From: Pseudoips prasinana
Lineage: Eukaryota > Arthropoda > Insecta > Lepidoptera > Nolidae
NCBI GenBank assembly: GCA_951640165.1
Contig: OX621234.1
Span: 24,308,549-24,372,548 of the forward strand
Length of the DNA stretch: 64,000 nucleotides
Reading direction: 5' to 3'
The position numbers and the translations under genes are program-made. Below are positions 21,706-33,117 of the stretch, in pieces. Under the pieces are notes generated by a model. It was not told the origin of the DNA. It made no database searches and saw only the letters and a program-made list of their open reading frames with translations. The number at the start of each line of letters is the position of its first letter. Positions within the stretch are counted from its first letter, which is position 1.

Positions 21706-22683
21706 TAGGGATTTTAATCCGGAGTTCCGGAGTTTCGTAACCCCGGAGTTGCGGAGCGATTTTAATAATTTTTCAAATCCAGAGTTGATATAGAACACCG
21801 AAGTAGAAACCGTTTTTAAAAAGCCATGTAAAAATATCTACAAAACGACGAAAACCGCATCTTAATTATTGAGCGTAACCCGTCGTTTAATTCCTTCTGA
21901 AGTCCTTAGCACAACACTTCGGTATTATTTGGTAGTGCTCGGTGCTTTTTCTGCACGACGCTTAGATGTTCTCTTTCTGACTGATCTTTAAATGCCTTAT
22001 TGCTTCTAAAAACATTTTACCAAGAACTTCGATCTCAAGTAGATTTTTAGGTACTTATAAGTTCATTATTTTTTTAATGTAACTTGCCAAACAAATGTTT
22101 ATTTTTTATAATTGTTTTAATATTTTATAATGCGTATTAGTTGTATATCGTAACAACTGCCTGTCAGACAGAAAATTTTTAAACAAAAGCTATTTTATAT
22201 TAAAAATTATTAAGTATTCTTACTAAACAAATGTTTATTTTTTTTAAGATTGTTTGAATATTTAATAATGCTTATTAGTTGTCTATTAAAACGTCTTTCT
22301 GTCAGACTGTAAATTTATAAAAAAAAACACTGATTTTTTTTAACGGGACTAGTCCCTCCCTCTTACACTCCACTGCAACTCCTGTAAGCCAGGATCAACA
22401 GTGGCACACAATGAAATGACACTGAGCGGTGAAGCTCAGGCATGTCCCGGGGAATCGCTTTAACTGTCTTGGATCCCGCAACGAATTTAATCAGAAACAG
22501 GAAAAAGGAGGAAAAACACTGATTCCTTATAACTTCCAAATAAAACTTTGATTAAAATAAAAGGCATTTTATTAATTTCAAAAACAGCTGTGAACTCCGG
22601 ATCCAACTCCGGAGTTCCGAATTGTATTGCTCAACATCGTAACTAGCTCCGGAGTTGATAACTAACCGAGTTTGAATGCCCTA
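21706..22683. mobile_element. hAT-like non-autonomous element, 8-bp target duplication
   Basis: Ends are TAGGGATTTTAATCC and TTTGAATGCCCTA. Flanks ATCAGAAC (21698-21705) and ATTAGAAC (22684-22691) match at 7 of 8 bases, the duplication size of hAT elements. CTCCGGAGTT is repeated near both ends. An internal direct repeat starts AAACAAATGTTTATTTTTT at 22089 and 22225. No transposase frame. Confidence 0.7.
22336..22511 (-). mobile_element. Short retroposon inserted in the hAT-like element
   Basis: AAAAACACTGATT at 22323-22335 and 22512-22524 is a 13-bp target duplication. The insert begins with a T run on the plus strand, so its A tail lies on the minus strand. It contains GGGACTAGTCCC near that tail. 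The source RNA is not recognised. Confidence 0.8.
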
Positions 22684-22691
22684 ATTAGAAC

Positions 22692-23818
22692 TATGTATAT
22701 AATCCATAGATTTAGTATACCTAGCAGAATAGAATAACAAACAAGAGCTGTGAAACGAAACCGAAATAGGATGACATTTGTGTGTGTACAAATGTCTATG
22801 ATTGCGTGTATGTATGTCATGTCGACTTGCCCATTGATATCGATAATATTAATCAGTAACAGTGATAGTACTAAAATACGATGGGATGGGATGGGATTTC
22901 GCATGGCTGAAACTACGATTCTGGAGTGAAATAAGAATATTTAACTCAGAAGGTATTTTAAATCATTTTTGTCGTAATGGAGTTGTCGGTGGTCGTTACA
23001 ATATTTGCCGTTCGACAATTTAGTGGGCGTTATATATTTTCTACGATTAAAATGAAATTCGTTTATAATTTTCAATTATATCATATACGGCTATAGCTAG
23101 GAACGCGCTTCGGTTTCAACAAATTCAAAGGAAAAATTCATTTATTCCCTATAAATTTACATTTATGTAGAATCGTTATTTTTGCATGTTTGTTTGTTCA
23201 TATACACAATGTTGAATGTAGGTATATAATAAGTTTAAGTAGATATTACTCTCCAACCAATCATCAACAGAATAATAGTATTATTTTATTTATGCTTACC
23301 GGAATAAATTACATTTTATCAAAATTCATTTCGCTCCTCGCGTCTGGAAATATTTTTCTTCAAAATACTTAGGTACATGATTTTTTCATAGGAATCCAGT
23401 TTGGACGATCAATTAATCTAAGCTAATAGTATCTATTTTGCTTTATTTATTTAAAAAGGCAACGCTTGAGAATCTAATCCCTGTGGCGCGGGCCACGAAG
23501 CAGCGAGGCGACTGTCTTGAACGTTACGCCACACGTGCTGTCAAATCTATCTATTCTAACAGCCGAAAATGGATCGGCTCAGTGGGAAATGGGATTACTT
23601 ACATTCCCAGATGATTCTCATCTAAACGTCACATAGGTAGTTTAATATCAGTAATACATATTCGTTATATATAACTTGATGCAGCCCTAGTGTAAAACTA
23701 TAATTATTTCTTTACACAAATTTTCGTAAATTATGATTATGTGTATTACATTTTAGACAAAACGGTTCGCTGGAAGTAACAAGGAAGCCAGTATCGTGCA
23801 ATAATAAACCAAATATTA
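22692..23818. other. Mostly AT-rich; one open GC-richer frame
   Basis: A frame at about 23458-23615 reads ATLENLIPVARA..SRKWIGSVGNGITYIPR and ends in TGA. It sits 200 bases before the LINE endonuclease and may be its 5' remnant or an unrelated exon. The rest shows nothing. Confidence 0.3.
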
Positions 23819-24704
23819 ATGGATCAAACCCGATTAATATCGTTTAACTGTAAAACCTCAAGAAAGGTATTGAATGTGTCAGAAGTCTATGTAAACAAAC
23901 AGATGTGTTGGCCCTACAAGAAACTTGGCTGTATACGCATGATTTGACGGTCACCGTAGCCTAGTTGGTAGTGCTCCTGCCTACGAAGCTGGTGGTCCTG
24001 GGTTCGAATTCCGGTAAGTGCAAATATTTGTGTGATGAGCACGAATATTTGTTTCTGAGTCATGGATGTTTTCTATGTATTTAAGTATTTATCTATCTAT
24101 ATAAGTATGTATATCGTCGCCTGGTACCCATAGTACAAGCTTTGCTTAGTTTGGGGCTAGGATGATATGTGTGACATTGTCCCCAGATATTATTATTATT
24201 ATTATTTATCTTCTCTTGCTGATATAAGTGAAGACTTCAGTTACACGGCCTAATCATCCATGGACCCTACGGTTGGCGTTCAGAGAGGCAGGCCCTTTGG
24301 TGGCGTTGCACTAATGTGGCGTAAAAATGTGTTTAGTAGTGTGTCAATTATTATTGTTAAGTGCGCGAGTGATCGCATAGTAGCGATAAAAGCTATAATT
24401 AGTGATAATCGAGAGATTTGTTCTTTAGTGTGTATATGCCGACGGACTGTCAGACTAACCTCCCGGAATTTACCCATGTTTTAGGTGAGATTAGTGCTGT
24501 TATTCAGGACAACAATGTGGAACATGTATTTATCTTGGGGGATCTGAATGCCCACCCTACAGCTTTGTTTGGTAGAGAAATGTTAGATTTTTGTTCAGAT
24601 AATGAGTGGGTTTGTGCCGATATTTTAAAGTTAGGCATCTCTTCAGATACCTATACATTCTGAAGTGAGGCAAATGGGTGTAAAAGCTGGTTGGATCATT
24701 GCCT
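23819..24704 (+). pseudogene. LINE apurinic-type endonuclease, broken
   Basis: The frame starts MDQTRLISFNCKT at 23819 and shifts near 23864 to KGIECVRSLCKQTDVLALQE, whose QETWL is the catalytic-Glu block of AP-like endonucleases. The SINE interrupts here, and the frame resumes exactly as LSSLADISEDFSYTA. After a stop, GRPFGGVALMWRKNVFSS (about 24288-24340) continues. A second frame holds VYMPTDC and VFILGDLNAH (about 24520-24550), the metal-binding Asp-Asn block. It ends at SWLDHCL, the His block, directly before the DNA transposon. The frame then resumes at 27070 as VTKSAWQLV. Several stops and shifts make it non-functional. Confidence 0.85.
23947..24205 (+). mobile_element. tRNA-headed SINE
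   Basis: The head has an A box (TAGCCTAGTTGGTAGTG) and a B box (GGTTCGAATTCC), the RNA polymerase III signals of tRNA-derived SINEs. The body contains AAATATTTGTGTGATGAGCA and ends in an ATT repeat. ATTT flanks both sides. It sits in the LINE endonuclease, whose frame reads cleanly across the join (HDL then SSLADI). The A box and body style match SINEs common in Lepidoptera. Confidence 0.9.
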
Positions 24705-25425
24705 GCCCAAGCAGCAAAATTATCCTATAGTGCAGACGTTATAGGACTCCAGCACTTTTAATGTTCTCTTAAGGGTTCTAGTTTTTGCTGCATCGCTTAT
24801 AATAGCAAGCATGGAGTTAGTTGGGCCTTATAGTATATCTCCTCCTATACATTAGCTTATAATTACTTATAGGCCGAAATTAAAGGTCAAATATAAGGTT
24901 GGGTGACCTATAAAAGTATCGCGAGGGTGTAAACGCACTCAAGAGTAGATAAACTGGTAAGCTATGCTTATAACTACTAACAAGAAACATTATAGAACCA
25001 CTATAAGTAAAGTACACCAATAAGAGTGATAAACAGAACTAAACATTCTGGATACTATTTGCATTGATTACTTGGTTTTATAAGGGTTTATAAATTTACT
25101 TTACAGAACAATTATCAGTAAAATGGAGCGGTTATATAGTGGTATAAACCAATATCGTTATAATCTTAACACGCTTATAAAGGTTTAATATAATATACTT
25201 AGTATCCAAAACTATATCCGTGGTGACCTGAACAAGAAAACATTGGTTTGTAGTGGTCTTGCAAATTCTGTTATAGTCTCAGTACGGATATTTTGATTTT
25301 GTTGAATCGTAGAAATATGAGAAGGTTCCGTACAAAATTGTTATTGTGAAAATTTAAGACAAAATGTTTATTTTAATGATTCTGCACGAAAAAAAGTTTA
25401 ATCGATAAAAGCAATTTTAAATGTA

Positions 25426-25581
25426 GACTTGGAAGATTGTGTTAGTGAGGAACCTGTACAAGAAGATGAATGCGATATTGAAAACTATTCCAATTTTCAA
25501 CTACATAGCGATCTTAGAAAATGGGCTGTAGAATACAATACGACATGCGGCATTCAATTCTTTATTAGAAATTTTGAATAA
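25426..25581 (+). pseudogene. Possible N-terminal transposase exon fragment
   Basis: A 51-codon frame ending in TAA starts DLEDCVSEEPVQ, acidic, followed by NFQLHSDLRKWAVEYNT and CGIQFFIRNF. The pattern LRxWAxxxxI followed by a leucine-like LLxIL block recalls the short N-terminal region of transposase-associated proteins of insect EnSpm-like elements. That link is from memory and weak. In such proteins the frame continues after the LLxIL block, whereas here it stops, so it is probably truncated. It lies inside the inverted-repeat element and is the only coding trace on this strand. No catalytic residues are present. Confidence 0.35.
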
Positions 25582-25724
25582 ATGTATTTGTTAAGTTTGT
25601 TTCAAATTCTTCAAGTTCTCTTAGATTTCTTATAACATGTCTACATCTACGTCTTCTTGCTTTCTTGAAACGGTCATTGGATGTACGAGTTTAATTCATT
25701 CTGAATCTCTCTTCGACACAGCAC

Positions 25725-26093
25725 TCAGCACATGTTAGTTTGTATTTCATAAAGTGGATTTTGATTTGGTATGATGGTTTTAATGTCTTCTTTGATTGAC
25801 TTTACTTCATGTTGAAGTTGTAGAATTTGACCATCCTCGACAGGCTGTATTTGGTTATCCGTGTTGTAAAGAACGAAATGTTCAGCATTTAAACTGACAT
25901 CTGACAGTGTTTTTTCTGCTTCTGTTATGACAAGTTGAGGGTTTTGCGCGATAAAAGAAGATACAGGTAAAATTGCTGATCCGGATTGAATGGTAGCCGA
26001 GTTTTGTTGTAAATGAAGTGATCTTGTAGTATTTGAACGAGTATCTTCTCGAGAGACCGTTGGCATCTCACTAATTTGGTCTTGATCACGATT
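25725..26093 (-). CDS. Hypothetical protein of the DNA transposon
   Basis: On the minus strand an acceptor (TTTATTGTTTCACAG) precedes position 26093, and the frame from there runs 122 codons to a TGA at 25725. It begins NRDQDQISEMPTVSRED, is rich in Ser, Thr and Gln, and has a probable short coiled coil at the C-terminal end (ILQLQHEVKSIKEDIKTII). The frame is also open upstream of the acceptor to an ATG at 26159 (MFEIFSTSILCF), but that part is hydrophobic and likely intron. I do not recognise it. It may be an accessory gene of the element, or part of its transposase mRNA. No DDE residues can be assigned. Confidence 0.4.
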   Translation of the reverse strand, partial: NRDQDQISEMPTVSREDTRSNTTRSLHLQQNSATIQSGSAILPVSSFIAQNPQLVITEAEKTLSDVSLNAEHFVLYNTDNQIQPVEDGQILQLQHEVKSIKEDIKTIIPNQNPLYEIQTNMC

Positions 26094-26737
26094 CTGTGAA
26101 ACAATAAACCAAGTTAGCAAGGGAAAGCACAAAATAGAAGTAGAAAATATTTCAAACAATTTTTAAAGCTCGAAAAGCTCTTTTAGTTAAAAAGCTATCG
26201 ACGTCCAGAAACATTACCATTTTCACACCTGACACCTAAACAAAAATATGAAAATAAGACATCGGTACCTAATAACAACATAGAGTAACATTACAATATT
26301 TGCGGAACTCTAATTCCAAACAATATGGCCAAGCAATAGTTCTGATATTTACCATTTGTAACAAAGTACGCCTATAACGGTTTGTTAATGTATTTGGGAA
26401 GACCAAGTTTGTCAAGATGGCGACTTTTCGTTGTATGTCTTACTGAAACCAACATTATTTTAAAATTCAACTTAATGAAAACGTGAATTTCGAGGGGCGT
26501 TTAAAAATTTTGACAAAAAACTTATCACACTTCACCGAAAATATACCTGCGCCATGCACAGTCAAACACGGCTTCACTTATTGTTAACTAACACCCTACT
26601 CTTATTCTAGATAATATTTATTATAAAAATATAATAACTTACCTTTATCAATATTAATTAATCTTTACAAATGTGCATAGCAACATTTACAAATTCACAT
26701 CACTTTGTATGAGCTTGTAAGATATTCACCGTGTACG

Positions 26738-26903
26738 TTATTGTCGTGTTTGGTTCAATTTAGCGCTCATAGTTAGCTTCGCGAGAGCAAATAGTTCTAC
26801 GTGGTCTAACTATAAGGTTACTATTGTCGTGATTGGTTCCATTAAGCGCTGATAGTTTGCTTCGCGGGAGAAAATAGTTTTACATAGTCCAACTATATGG
26901 CCG
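26738..26903. repeat. Two tandem 83-bp units near the right end of the DNA transposon
   Basis: TTATTGTCGTGTTTGGTTC (26738) and CTATTGTCGTGATTGGTTC (26821) start units that share TAGCGCTxATAGTT, GCTTCGCGxGAG and AACTATA. Could be transposase-binding repeats. Confidence 0.8.
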
Positions 26904-27069
26904 TTATTGGTCAAAATGGTATTCACCAAGTCTACTATAGATATTTAATTAGCTAAAATACGCCTATAAATTGGGCCCTTTTCCGTGGTTATAATTGCTT
27001 ACTATTCCGTTATAGTCTAATGAAATGGTGGTTCCAGGACAATTACTAGACCACATTTTGCTGCTTGGG

Positions 27070-29100
27070 TGGTTACTAAGTCAGCATGGCAGTTAGTGCT
27101 AAATGCCAAGATCCACCATGATGTGTATTGGTCTGATCCTTTTCCATTGAAAATAACATGTAATCTGGGGGTAATTAGGTCTAAGTTAGAATTAAGTATT
27201 ATAATAATTCTTTATTTAATAATATTGTTTGGGGTGTGAGAGAGGCAGATGGAATTAATGAATAGTTATTATCAATTATTTAATAATAGTTTAAGGTGCC
27301 TAAATGTTCCTAGTGAATTTAGTGACTGTGCAGATAGGATGTGTAATGATTTGGAACATGGACATTTACTTGAAAAACTTTATCAAGACATTGTTCATGT
27401 TCTAACTCATGTATAAAGTCAGCAAAGCCAACAAAATTTAAAATTGTGCATGGCTGGAATAAGCATGTTAAGGAAGCATATAAACAGGCTAGAGCTGATT
27501 TTCAACTCTGGGTTCAGTATGGAAAGCCTAATGGAGGCCCTATTTATGAAAAAATAAATGTATGAACGTAGAAAATTATTTAAATCTAGGTTACAATATT
27601 GTATTAATGATCAGGAACAAATTAAATTAGACATCTTGGCCTCCCAGCACTCGGCAAAAAAGTTTAGTTAGTTAGTTAGTTTTGGAAGGGAACTAAGAAA
27701 TTGAATAGTAAGATAAGACCCCCTGTTAGCGTTGATGGGGTTAGTGACCCGAGGAAAATAGCTAACATTTTTAAGGCCAACTTTATATTGCAATCGGGTT
27801 TGTAGTCAGTGCGAGATGTTGAGTATTGTCATGGCCAGACTATGAGATACTCTGCCAAAGACGTATTGACTATTATTGAATATGAAACGAGGTAAGTCAC
27901 CTGGCCATGATGAACTCAGCATCGAGCACTTGCAGCACGCTGGACCTCATCTCAGTAGAGTATTAGGTAGCATATTTACTCTGTGCTTAGGTCATTCTTA
28001 TTTACCTAAGGATCTTATGAAGACTGTTGTGGTACCTATTGTGAAAAATCCTACTGCAGACACGTCGGATAAATTAAACTATAGACCAATCTCTTTAGCC
28101 ACAATCATAGCAAAGGTTTTTGATGGATTACTGGACAAGCAGCTTGACAGAGTGACGTCATCGTTGGAGGACACGCAATTTGGCTTTCAGGCAGGGCTTG
28201 CTACGGAGAGTGCTATATTAGCTTTAAAACATATGGTTAATTATTATGTCAAAAGGAAAAATCCCGTTTATGCATGTTTCCTGAATTTATCCAAAGCCTT
28301 TGACATGGTTTCATATAACAGGCTGTGGAGAAAGCTTAGAGACGCTGGTGTATATCCTGAAATTATCACAATATTTTGTATAGACTATTGGTACAGAAAT
28401 CAGATAAATGTTGTGAGATGGGCAAATTCATATTCTGATGAGTATTATATGAAATGTGGGGTGAGACAGGGAGGTTTGACATCCCCTCGTCTTTTTAATA
28501 TCTATGTCAATGACTTGATTAAGGAGCTGAGCAGTACACATGTCGGATGCTTTGTGGACGATGTGTATGTAAATAACCTGAGTTAAGACATGGTGCTCTT
28601 GAGTCCTTCAATTGGGGGTCTTAGACAGCTGTTGAGAATATGTGAGTCTTATGCCGTGTCTCACGGTTTGAAGTACAATTAAAAAAAGAGTGAGTTTTTG
28701 TTATTTAAATCTAACAATAAAGGGCCATCCATAATACTCACACTTAACGCAGTGACTTTGAACCGTGTCACGCAGTTTAAGTATTTAGGCCATATAGTCA
28801 CCGAAAACATGTGTGATGATCTGGATATTGAGAGAGAGCGTAGGTCATTGTCGGTGCGTGGTAATATGTTGGCGCATAGGTTTGCTCGATGTACAGCTGA
28901 GGTCAAGATCACGCTTTTTAAAGTATTTTGCCAAGTATTTTACACGAGTAGCCTATGGGCCAGCTTCACTCAGAAATCCTACAATGCCCTACGCGTTCAA
29001 TACAACAACATCTTCAGGGCTCTGTTCCGGCTCCCACGCTTCTGTAGTGCGTCAGGTATGTTTGCCGATGCTTGCGTGGATGACTTTATGCAGTAATGCG
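27070..29100 (+). pseudogene. LINE reverse transcriptase, broken, catalytic motifs lost
   Basis: The endonuclease tail resumes at 27070 (VTKSAWQLVLNAKI), then a linker with FKIVHGWNKHVKEAYKQA near 27440. The reverse transcriptase frame 27876-28586 begins MNMKRGKSPGHDELS, includes NYRPISLAT near residue 68, FGFQAGLATESAI, and motif A as CFLNLSKAFDMV, where Asn replaces the usual catalytic Asp. VRQGGLTSPRLF follows. Motif C is gone: NNLS, then a stop, then DMVLLSPS, as if six bases holding Ala-Asp were deleted. The C-terminal frame 28698-29096 (QFKYLGHIVTE, RGNMLAHRFARC) is open but separate. The copy cannot make enzyme. Confidence 0.9.
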
Positions 29101-29345
29101 AAAAAAGATTGCATCACTGATGTACAGGGTGCAACGTTGCTCGAACAGAGTCCTGAGGATGATGGGTGAACAGCTAGATTCAGCCCTGGTTGGTTGGTTC
29201 ACCGAGCTACATGTTGTTAAGGTTCGGTGAGTCTGCCCATGTGGTATGAATTTATTATGTATACTAACATAGCCTGTAAGTTATATTGTTACTAACACTA
29301 TGGATCTGCTGGTCTGAAAATAAATGATTTTTATTTTATTTATTA

Positions 29346-29797
29346 GATATTTTCTTCTTACATTAATAAATGTTTAATGAAGAGAATTAACACAATTAGT
29401 CATTAAAATTCGAAGCGCATTGTCAAAAAATAATCCTAAATTACGAGGAGTCGATTTGGAATAATTTACCTGTGAAATTAACATTTTTCGGTATTATTTC
29501 GCAGTCTTGGACAACAATCAGTCACTGAACAAGTCACCATGTTTGTGAAGCACTATTTTTCAAAAATATCTACGATTTCACATACAATCGTCAAAATTCA
29601 TAGGATTCAAATTCTCAGCATGCCGATAAGTGCCGACGAACTGTCAAACAGATACCAAAAACGGTCCTGTTACGTCTCATCACGCATCTCTTTTTATCAT
29701 ACAGTGTTGCAGCTAGTGTCATTTCGCTCGCTCAGCCCTTAGATGCTCTGTTCCGTAGGTATACTAACTTAATGATATAATCAGAAACTATAATAAT
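29346..29797. other. No recognisable feature
   Basis: Short AT-rich stretch between the LINE and the next dispersed repeat; no supported frame. Confidence 0.4.
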
Positions 29798-30121
29798 ACT
29801 AGCTGACCCGACAGACCTTGTCCTGTCTTAACGATGACTATTAACGCACGCTATCTGTCAATACTATGTCAAATAAAAAAAGTTACATTAAAAAAGGTTA
29901 TATTGTCCAAAGCGCTAAGGTTAGATTATAAATAATATTTGGTTGTGAAGTATTCTTAAATTTTCTTATTTTCCGCGCAATTTTAAATTCTTTTTTTTAC
30001 ATAAGAACCTTCTCCTGACAATAACAAACACAATAAAAAAAGAAATAGTGAAATCGGTCCAGCCCTTCACGCGTGATGTCGTGACAACGGAAAACGGGTT
30101 TCATTTTTATATATATAGATT
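29798..30121 (-). mobile_element. ACTAGCTGACCC dispersed repeat (Helitron-like)
   Basis: Starts ACTAGCTGACCCGACAGACC and ends TTATATATATAGATT, about 320 bp, no gene. Near its end it has GAAACCCGTTTTCC in complement. I recognise the family as common in Lepidoptera; the Helitron label is inferred from the CTAGT end. Confidence 0.55.
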
Positions 30122-31155
30122 ACAAATATGGCGGATGGGTGTCATTACGGTAATATTCCTCATAAAATGATTTCAATTTTGTATAATATAACTAGTCCCT
30201 TTGTCGTAACTATACAAAGTTACCATCATTTGAATTAAAAAAAATAAAACTAAAGAAATAAGATTTTATTGAAAATGTTTGATAGTTGTTGAAAGTGAAA
30301 ACTTATTTAGCGGCGTTGTGCACTTTTTGAGATGGGTAAAAATTTTAAACTCGCGTCACGACGTCACCTGATCAAACATTAGTAAGACGGAGGGTCTTTT
30401 TATATTCCACACTAGTTAATACTCTAAATTTTTATGAAATTAATAATTTAACATTGTCAAATTAACAAGCAACGTGTGGTTTATCTACCACGATCTTATA
30501 AAGAAAACATCACACAACAACAAAACATTACAAAATTACATCTTGGCTGCTTTCTTTGCTGTTTACCTGCATAATTATCCTAGTAGATAATTCACACGGT
30601 AACAAAAAAAATAGGTAACCTTTACATTCTTAGCATTACCGATGGTTTGTTATTGTTTTGTTATTAATGCAGCTGTGTGTGGCGCTCGGTTACAAACAAA
30701 AATGTGGTAAATGATTTTTTGTGGTCCAATGACTTGTTTATAAAGTATGCTGAAAAATAGAAATAAAACTATAAAACGGCGCAGCCCAGCAATACAGTTT
30801 CATGCTGAAAACGCTAGGCCAGGAAAATATCTGTATCATGGGAGCTTACAATACAAAATCACGACTTGCAGACATGCGGCTCATACACACAAATCACTAG
30901 ATACAAGATAGACTACCGGTTTGATAAAAAATACGTCGAAATTAATATACTTTTGTCAGCCCCTTTCCAGTATTAACATTTCTGGAAAATCTGTTATAAT
31001 ATGGCCATAAGTTCTTTCAGCAATTTGATCTTCATGTCCTGTATTGTTACAAATCGTAGTTCTCTCATACTTCTGTAGGTCTTTGGGAACAGGAAAATAG
31101 CGCATGGGACTAAAACACAGAACAACTTCATATTAAAGTGCTTCAATACCATCTG
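30122..31155. other. No supported gene
   Basis: AT-rich; several short words repeated but no clear element. Confidence 0.35.
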
Positions 31156-31372
31156 ACGGGCCTGTTGGCGTGGTGGGCAAATGCATGCTTTTCACGCCGG
31201 AGCTCGTGGGTTCGATTCCCACCCAGGACAGATATTTGTTTGCATGAACATGTCTGTTTGTCCTGAGTCTGCGTGTAATTTATCTATATAAGTATGTATT
31301 TACAAAGAAGTAGTATAATATAATATATCATATATAATATAATATGGCCATGTGTAATGTGTAAATTATATA
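31156..31372 (+). mobile_element. tRNA-headed SINE, second family
   Basis: GACGGGCCTGTTGGCGTGGT starts the head, and GGGTTCGATTCCCACC is a strong B box (about 31208-31223). The body has TGTCCTGAGTCTGCGTGTAA, then CTATATAAGTATGTATTTAC. Copies in the other orientation lie at 37226-37535 and 37610-37882. Confidence 0.9.
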
Positions 31373-31709
31373 ACTTTTTGAATTGTTCAATTTGGACTTT
31401 CCATTCGAAAGACATCACAAGTTTAAAAAATTAAGTTATTTGAAAAATCTTGTATTTCAGTTACTTCCCAATTAAAATACTACATCATAATTCAATTTTA
31501 AAGAGTGTTGTAACCTAACGATTTTATAACGCTCTTTAAAAATATGATTCACCGGAAGTGACCAGTAGGTATTACGTAATTAGTAATATATGAGCTAACT
31601 TACCTAATAATTTTGTATATTACTCACTTCCAGGGTTAACTCAACATAAAGAAGAGAATTAACAGCATATCATATGGCGGTCGGGAAATATGGATTATAA
31701 GATATTGTA
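31373..31709. other. No recognisable feature
   Basis: AT-rich spacer between two retroposons. Confidence 0.4.
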
Positions 31710-31998
31710 TAGCGTTCATTCGCTCAAAGAGCAGCCCGATTGGGAAAGTAGGTACCTTCACCTTACAAAAGACATGCCTTAATAGTAACATAAATGTTTT
31801 GTTTCTGCGTGTGAGTAACGTCGCCAGAGCTCATCGGGATGGGGGGGAGGGTCAGCAACACGTGTTTGCTGACTCTTAAAGGCCGGCAACGCACTCATGA
31901 CTCCTTTGGTGCTGTGAGTGTCCATGGGTGGTGATGATCACTTACCATCAGGTGACCGACTTGCTCATTTGTCGACCTCTGATATATATATAAAAAAA
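31710..31998 (+). mobile_element. Short retroposon with A tail, copy 1
   Basis: Runs from AGCGTTCATTCGCTCAAAGA to GTCGACCTCTGATATATATA and A8. A second copy at 35836-36103 has the same order of blocks: CCAGAGCTCATCGGGATGGG, GGCCGGCAACGCAC, CACTTACCATCAGGTGACC. It may be a SINE or the 3' end of a LINE. Confidence 0.8.
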
Positions 31999-32303
31999 AT
32001 TATAGTATGGACAGTAAGAGATGCATTGTGGCTAGATGCTACAGTGACATAAAATCTAGAACAAAAAGAGAAGCAGACGCTCACATTGATGACACATTGT
32101 TGTGGATTGCTTTAATTAAGATTGGGTTTACAAATGGTAATATGAAAATGGAAGTCGGTAAGCAAACGGGCTTGGGCAAGAATAGTTTGAAACTTTTACA
32201 ACACTTGTGTACTTTGCCAAAATGCTCCCCACTCACCTTTAAAACCTTTTATAGCAAGATTTTCATGTGCAATATTTCTCCATAGCATCACAACTATACT
32301 ATT
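31999..32303. other. Short AT-rich stretch, one unrecognised frame
   Basis: A 92-codon frame (32007-32285) begins in the retroposon tail region; MDSKRCIVARCYSD.. is lysine-rich. It resembles no family known to me and may be chance. Confidence 0.25.
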
Positions 32304-33117
32304 TATTTATTTATTTGGACAACCAGTAGTTGTTACATTGTTTCTTACGTCTAGATTATTAAGTACAAAATTATAATTAAATGCACAACATTTTAAGGTA
32401 TCACAGCATGCGCATAAATTTCATAATAGTGCCACATAAAGAAAATAAAATATAATATAAATGAAATAAAATATACTAAATAAAACAAATAAAATTAAAC
32501 ATAATTTTTAACATAACAAAAATTAAAACATATTAATAATCAACAAATCATTAATCAAGCAAATAACAGTAACACATTTGTATGCTTAATTAAAAAAAAT
32601 ACTAACATTACACTAATATAACACTAATTAAAGCCTACTTAATAAACTCAAGACATATTTTTTTAATGTTGGTAGCCCATCCTTAATGACGTCTACCTCC
32701 CCGGAGATAGCATTGTATGTTTTTGTTATTCGAGATATAACCGAGAACTGCTTAAGATTGATTCTGGCAAACGGTTGGTGTAATAACCCAGACCCAACGA
32801 GCGCACGCCTGGGCACCCGACGTGGAATACGTAAAGTAAATGATTGTAAAAGACTTGGACAATCCAGTCCATTTCTCAACACTTTGTACAGAAATATCAT
32901 ATCGTGTACCCGTCTTCGAATCGACAGTTCCTTTCCACCAAAGTGTTTCAATTTCTCGCTATATGATGGGAGCTGTCTTTGCATCCCAAGAAAAAGCTAA
33001 GTGTTTAAGGAATCTTCTTTGGATACGTTCTATTCGAAGCTGATATACATTATATTGAGGTGACCATACAACGCAGCAATATTCCAGATTACTACGTACA
33101 TAGGCGTTGTATATAGC
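32304..33117 (-). pseudogene. 3' end of a Jockey/CR1-type LINE, minus strand
   Basis: On the minus strand the frame begins near 33115 with YNAYVRSNLEYCCVVWSPQY, the block that follows the catalytic core. It continues RIERIQRRFLKHLAF; a stop then breaks the frame near 32955, which resumes as REIETLW with a shift. A frame from 32984 to 32628 reads RRRVHDMIFLYKVLRNGLD and ends KYVLSLLSRL, the end of the protein. About 325 bases of AT-rich 3' sequence finish in an (AATA)n tail at about 32304-32320. The 5' edge at 33117 is abrupt, as expected for truncation. It is a different subfamily from 3330-4277. Confidence 0.85.

Larger units (their letters stand above)
24706..27069. mobile_element. 2.36-kb DNA transposon, 15-bp TIR, 2-bp TG duplication
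   Basis: CCCAAGCAGCAAAAT (24706-24720) is exactly inverted at 27055-27069. Removing the element and one TG joins CTG to GTTACTAAG and restores the LINE frame (HCL + VTKSAW), fixing the boundaries by reading frame. Subterminal regions are full of TTATAG and CTATAA words. Coding traces occur on both strands (25426-25581 and 25725-26093). A 2-bp duplication and subterminal repeats resemble CACTA/EnSpm elements, but the ends are not CACTA; class is unsettled. Confidence 0.85.
23819..29345 (+). mobile_element. Decayed LINE (endonuclease + reverse transcriptase) with two nested insertions
   Basis: Endonuclease pieces, reverse transcriptase and a 3' end occur in correct order on one strand, interrupted by a SINE (23947-24205) and a DNA transposon (24706-27069). 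Without them the LINE is about 2.9 kb. Its 3' end near 29300-29345 has AATAAATGATTTTTATTTTATTTA. Confidence 0.85.

Noticed and set aside
23949..24020. A tRNA gene
   Set aside because: A and B boxes are present but the cloverleaf is poor and a SINE body and ATT tail follow, so it is a SINE head.
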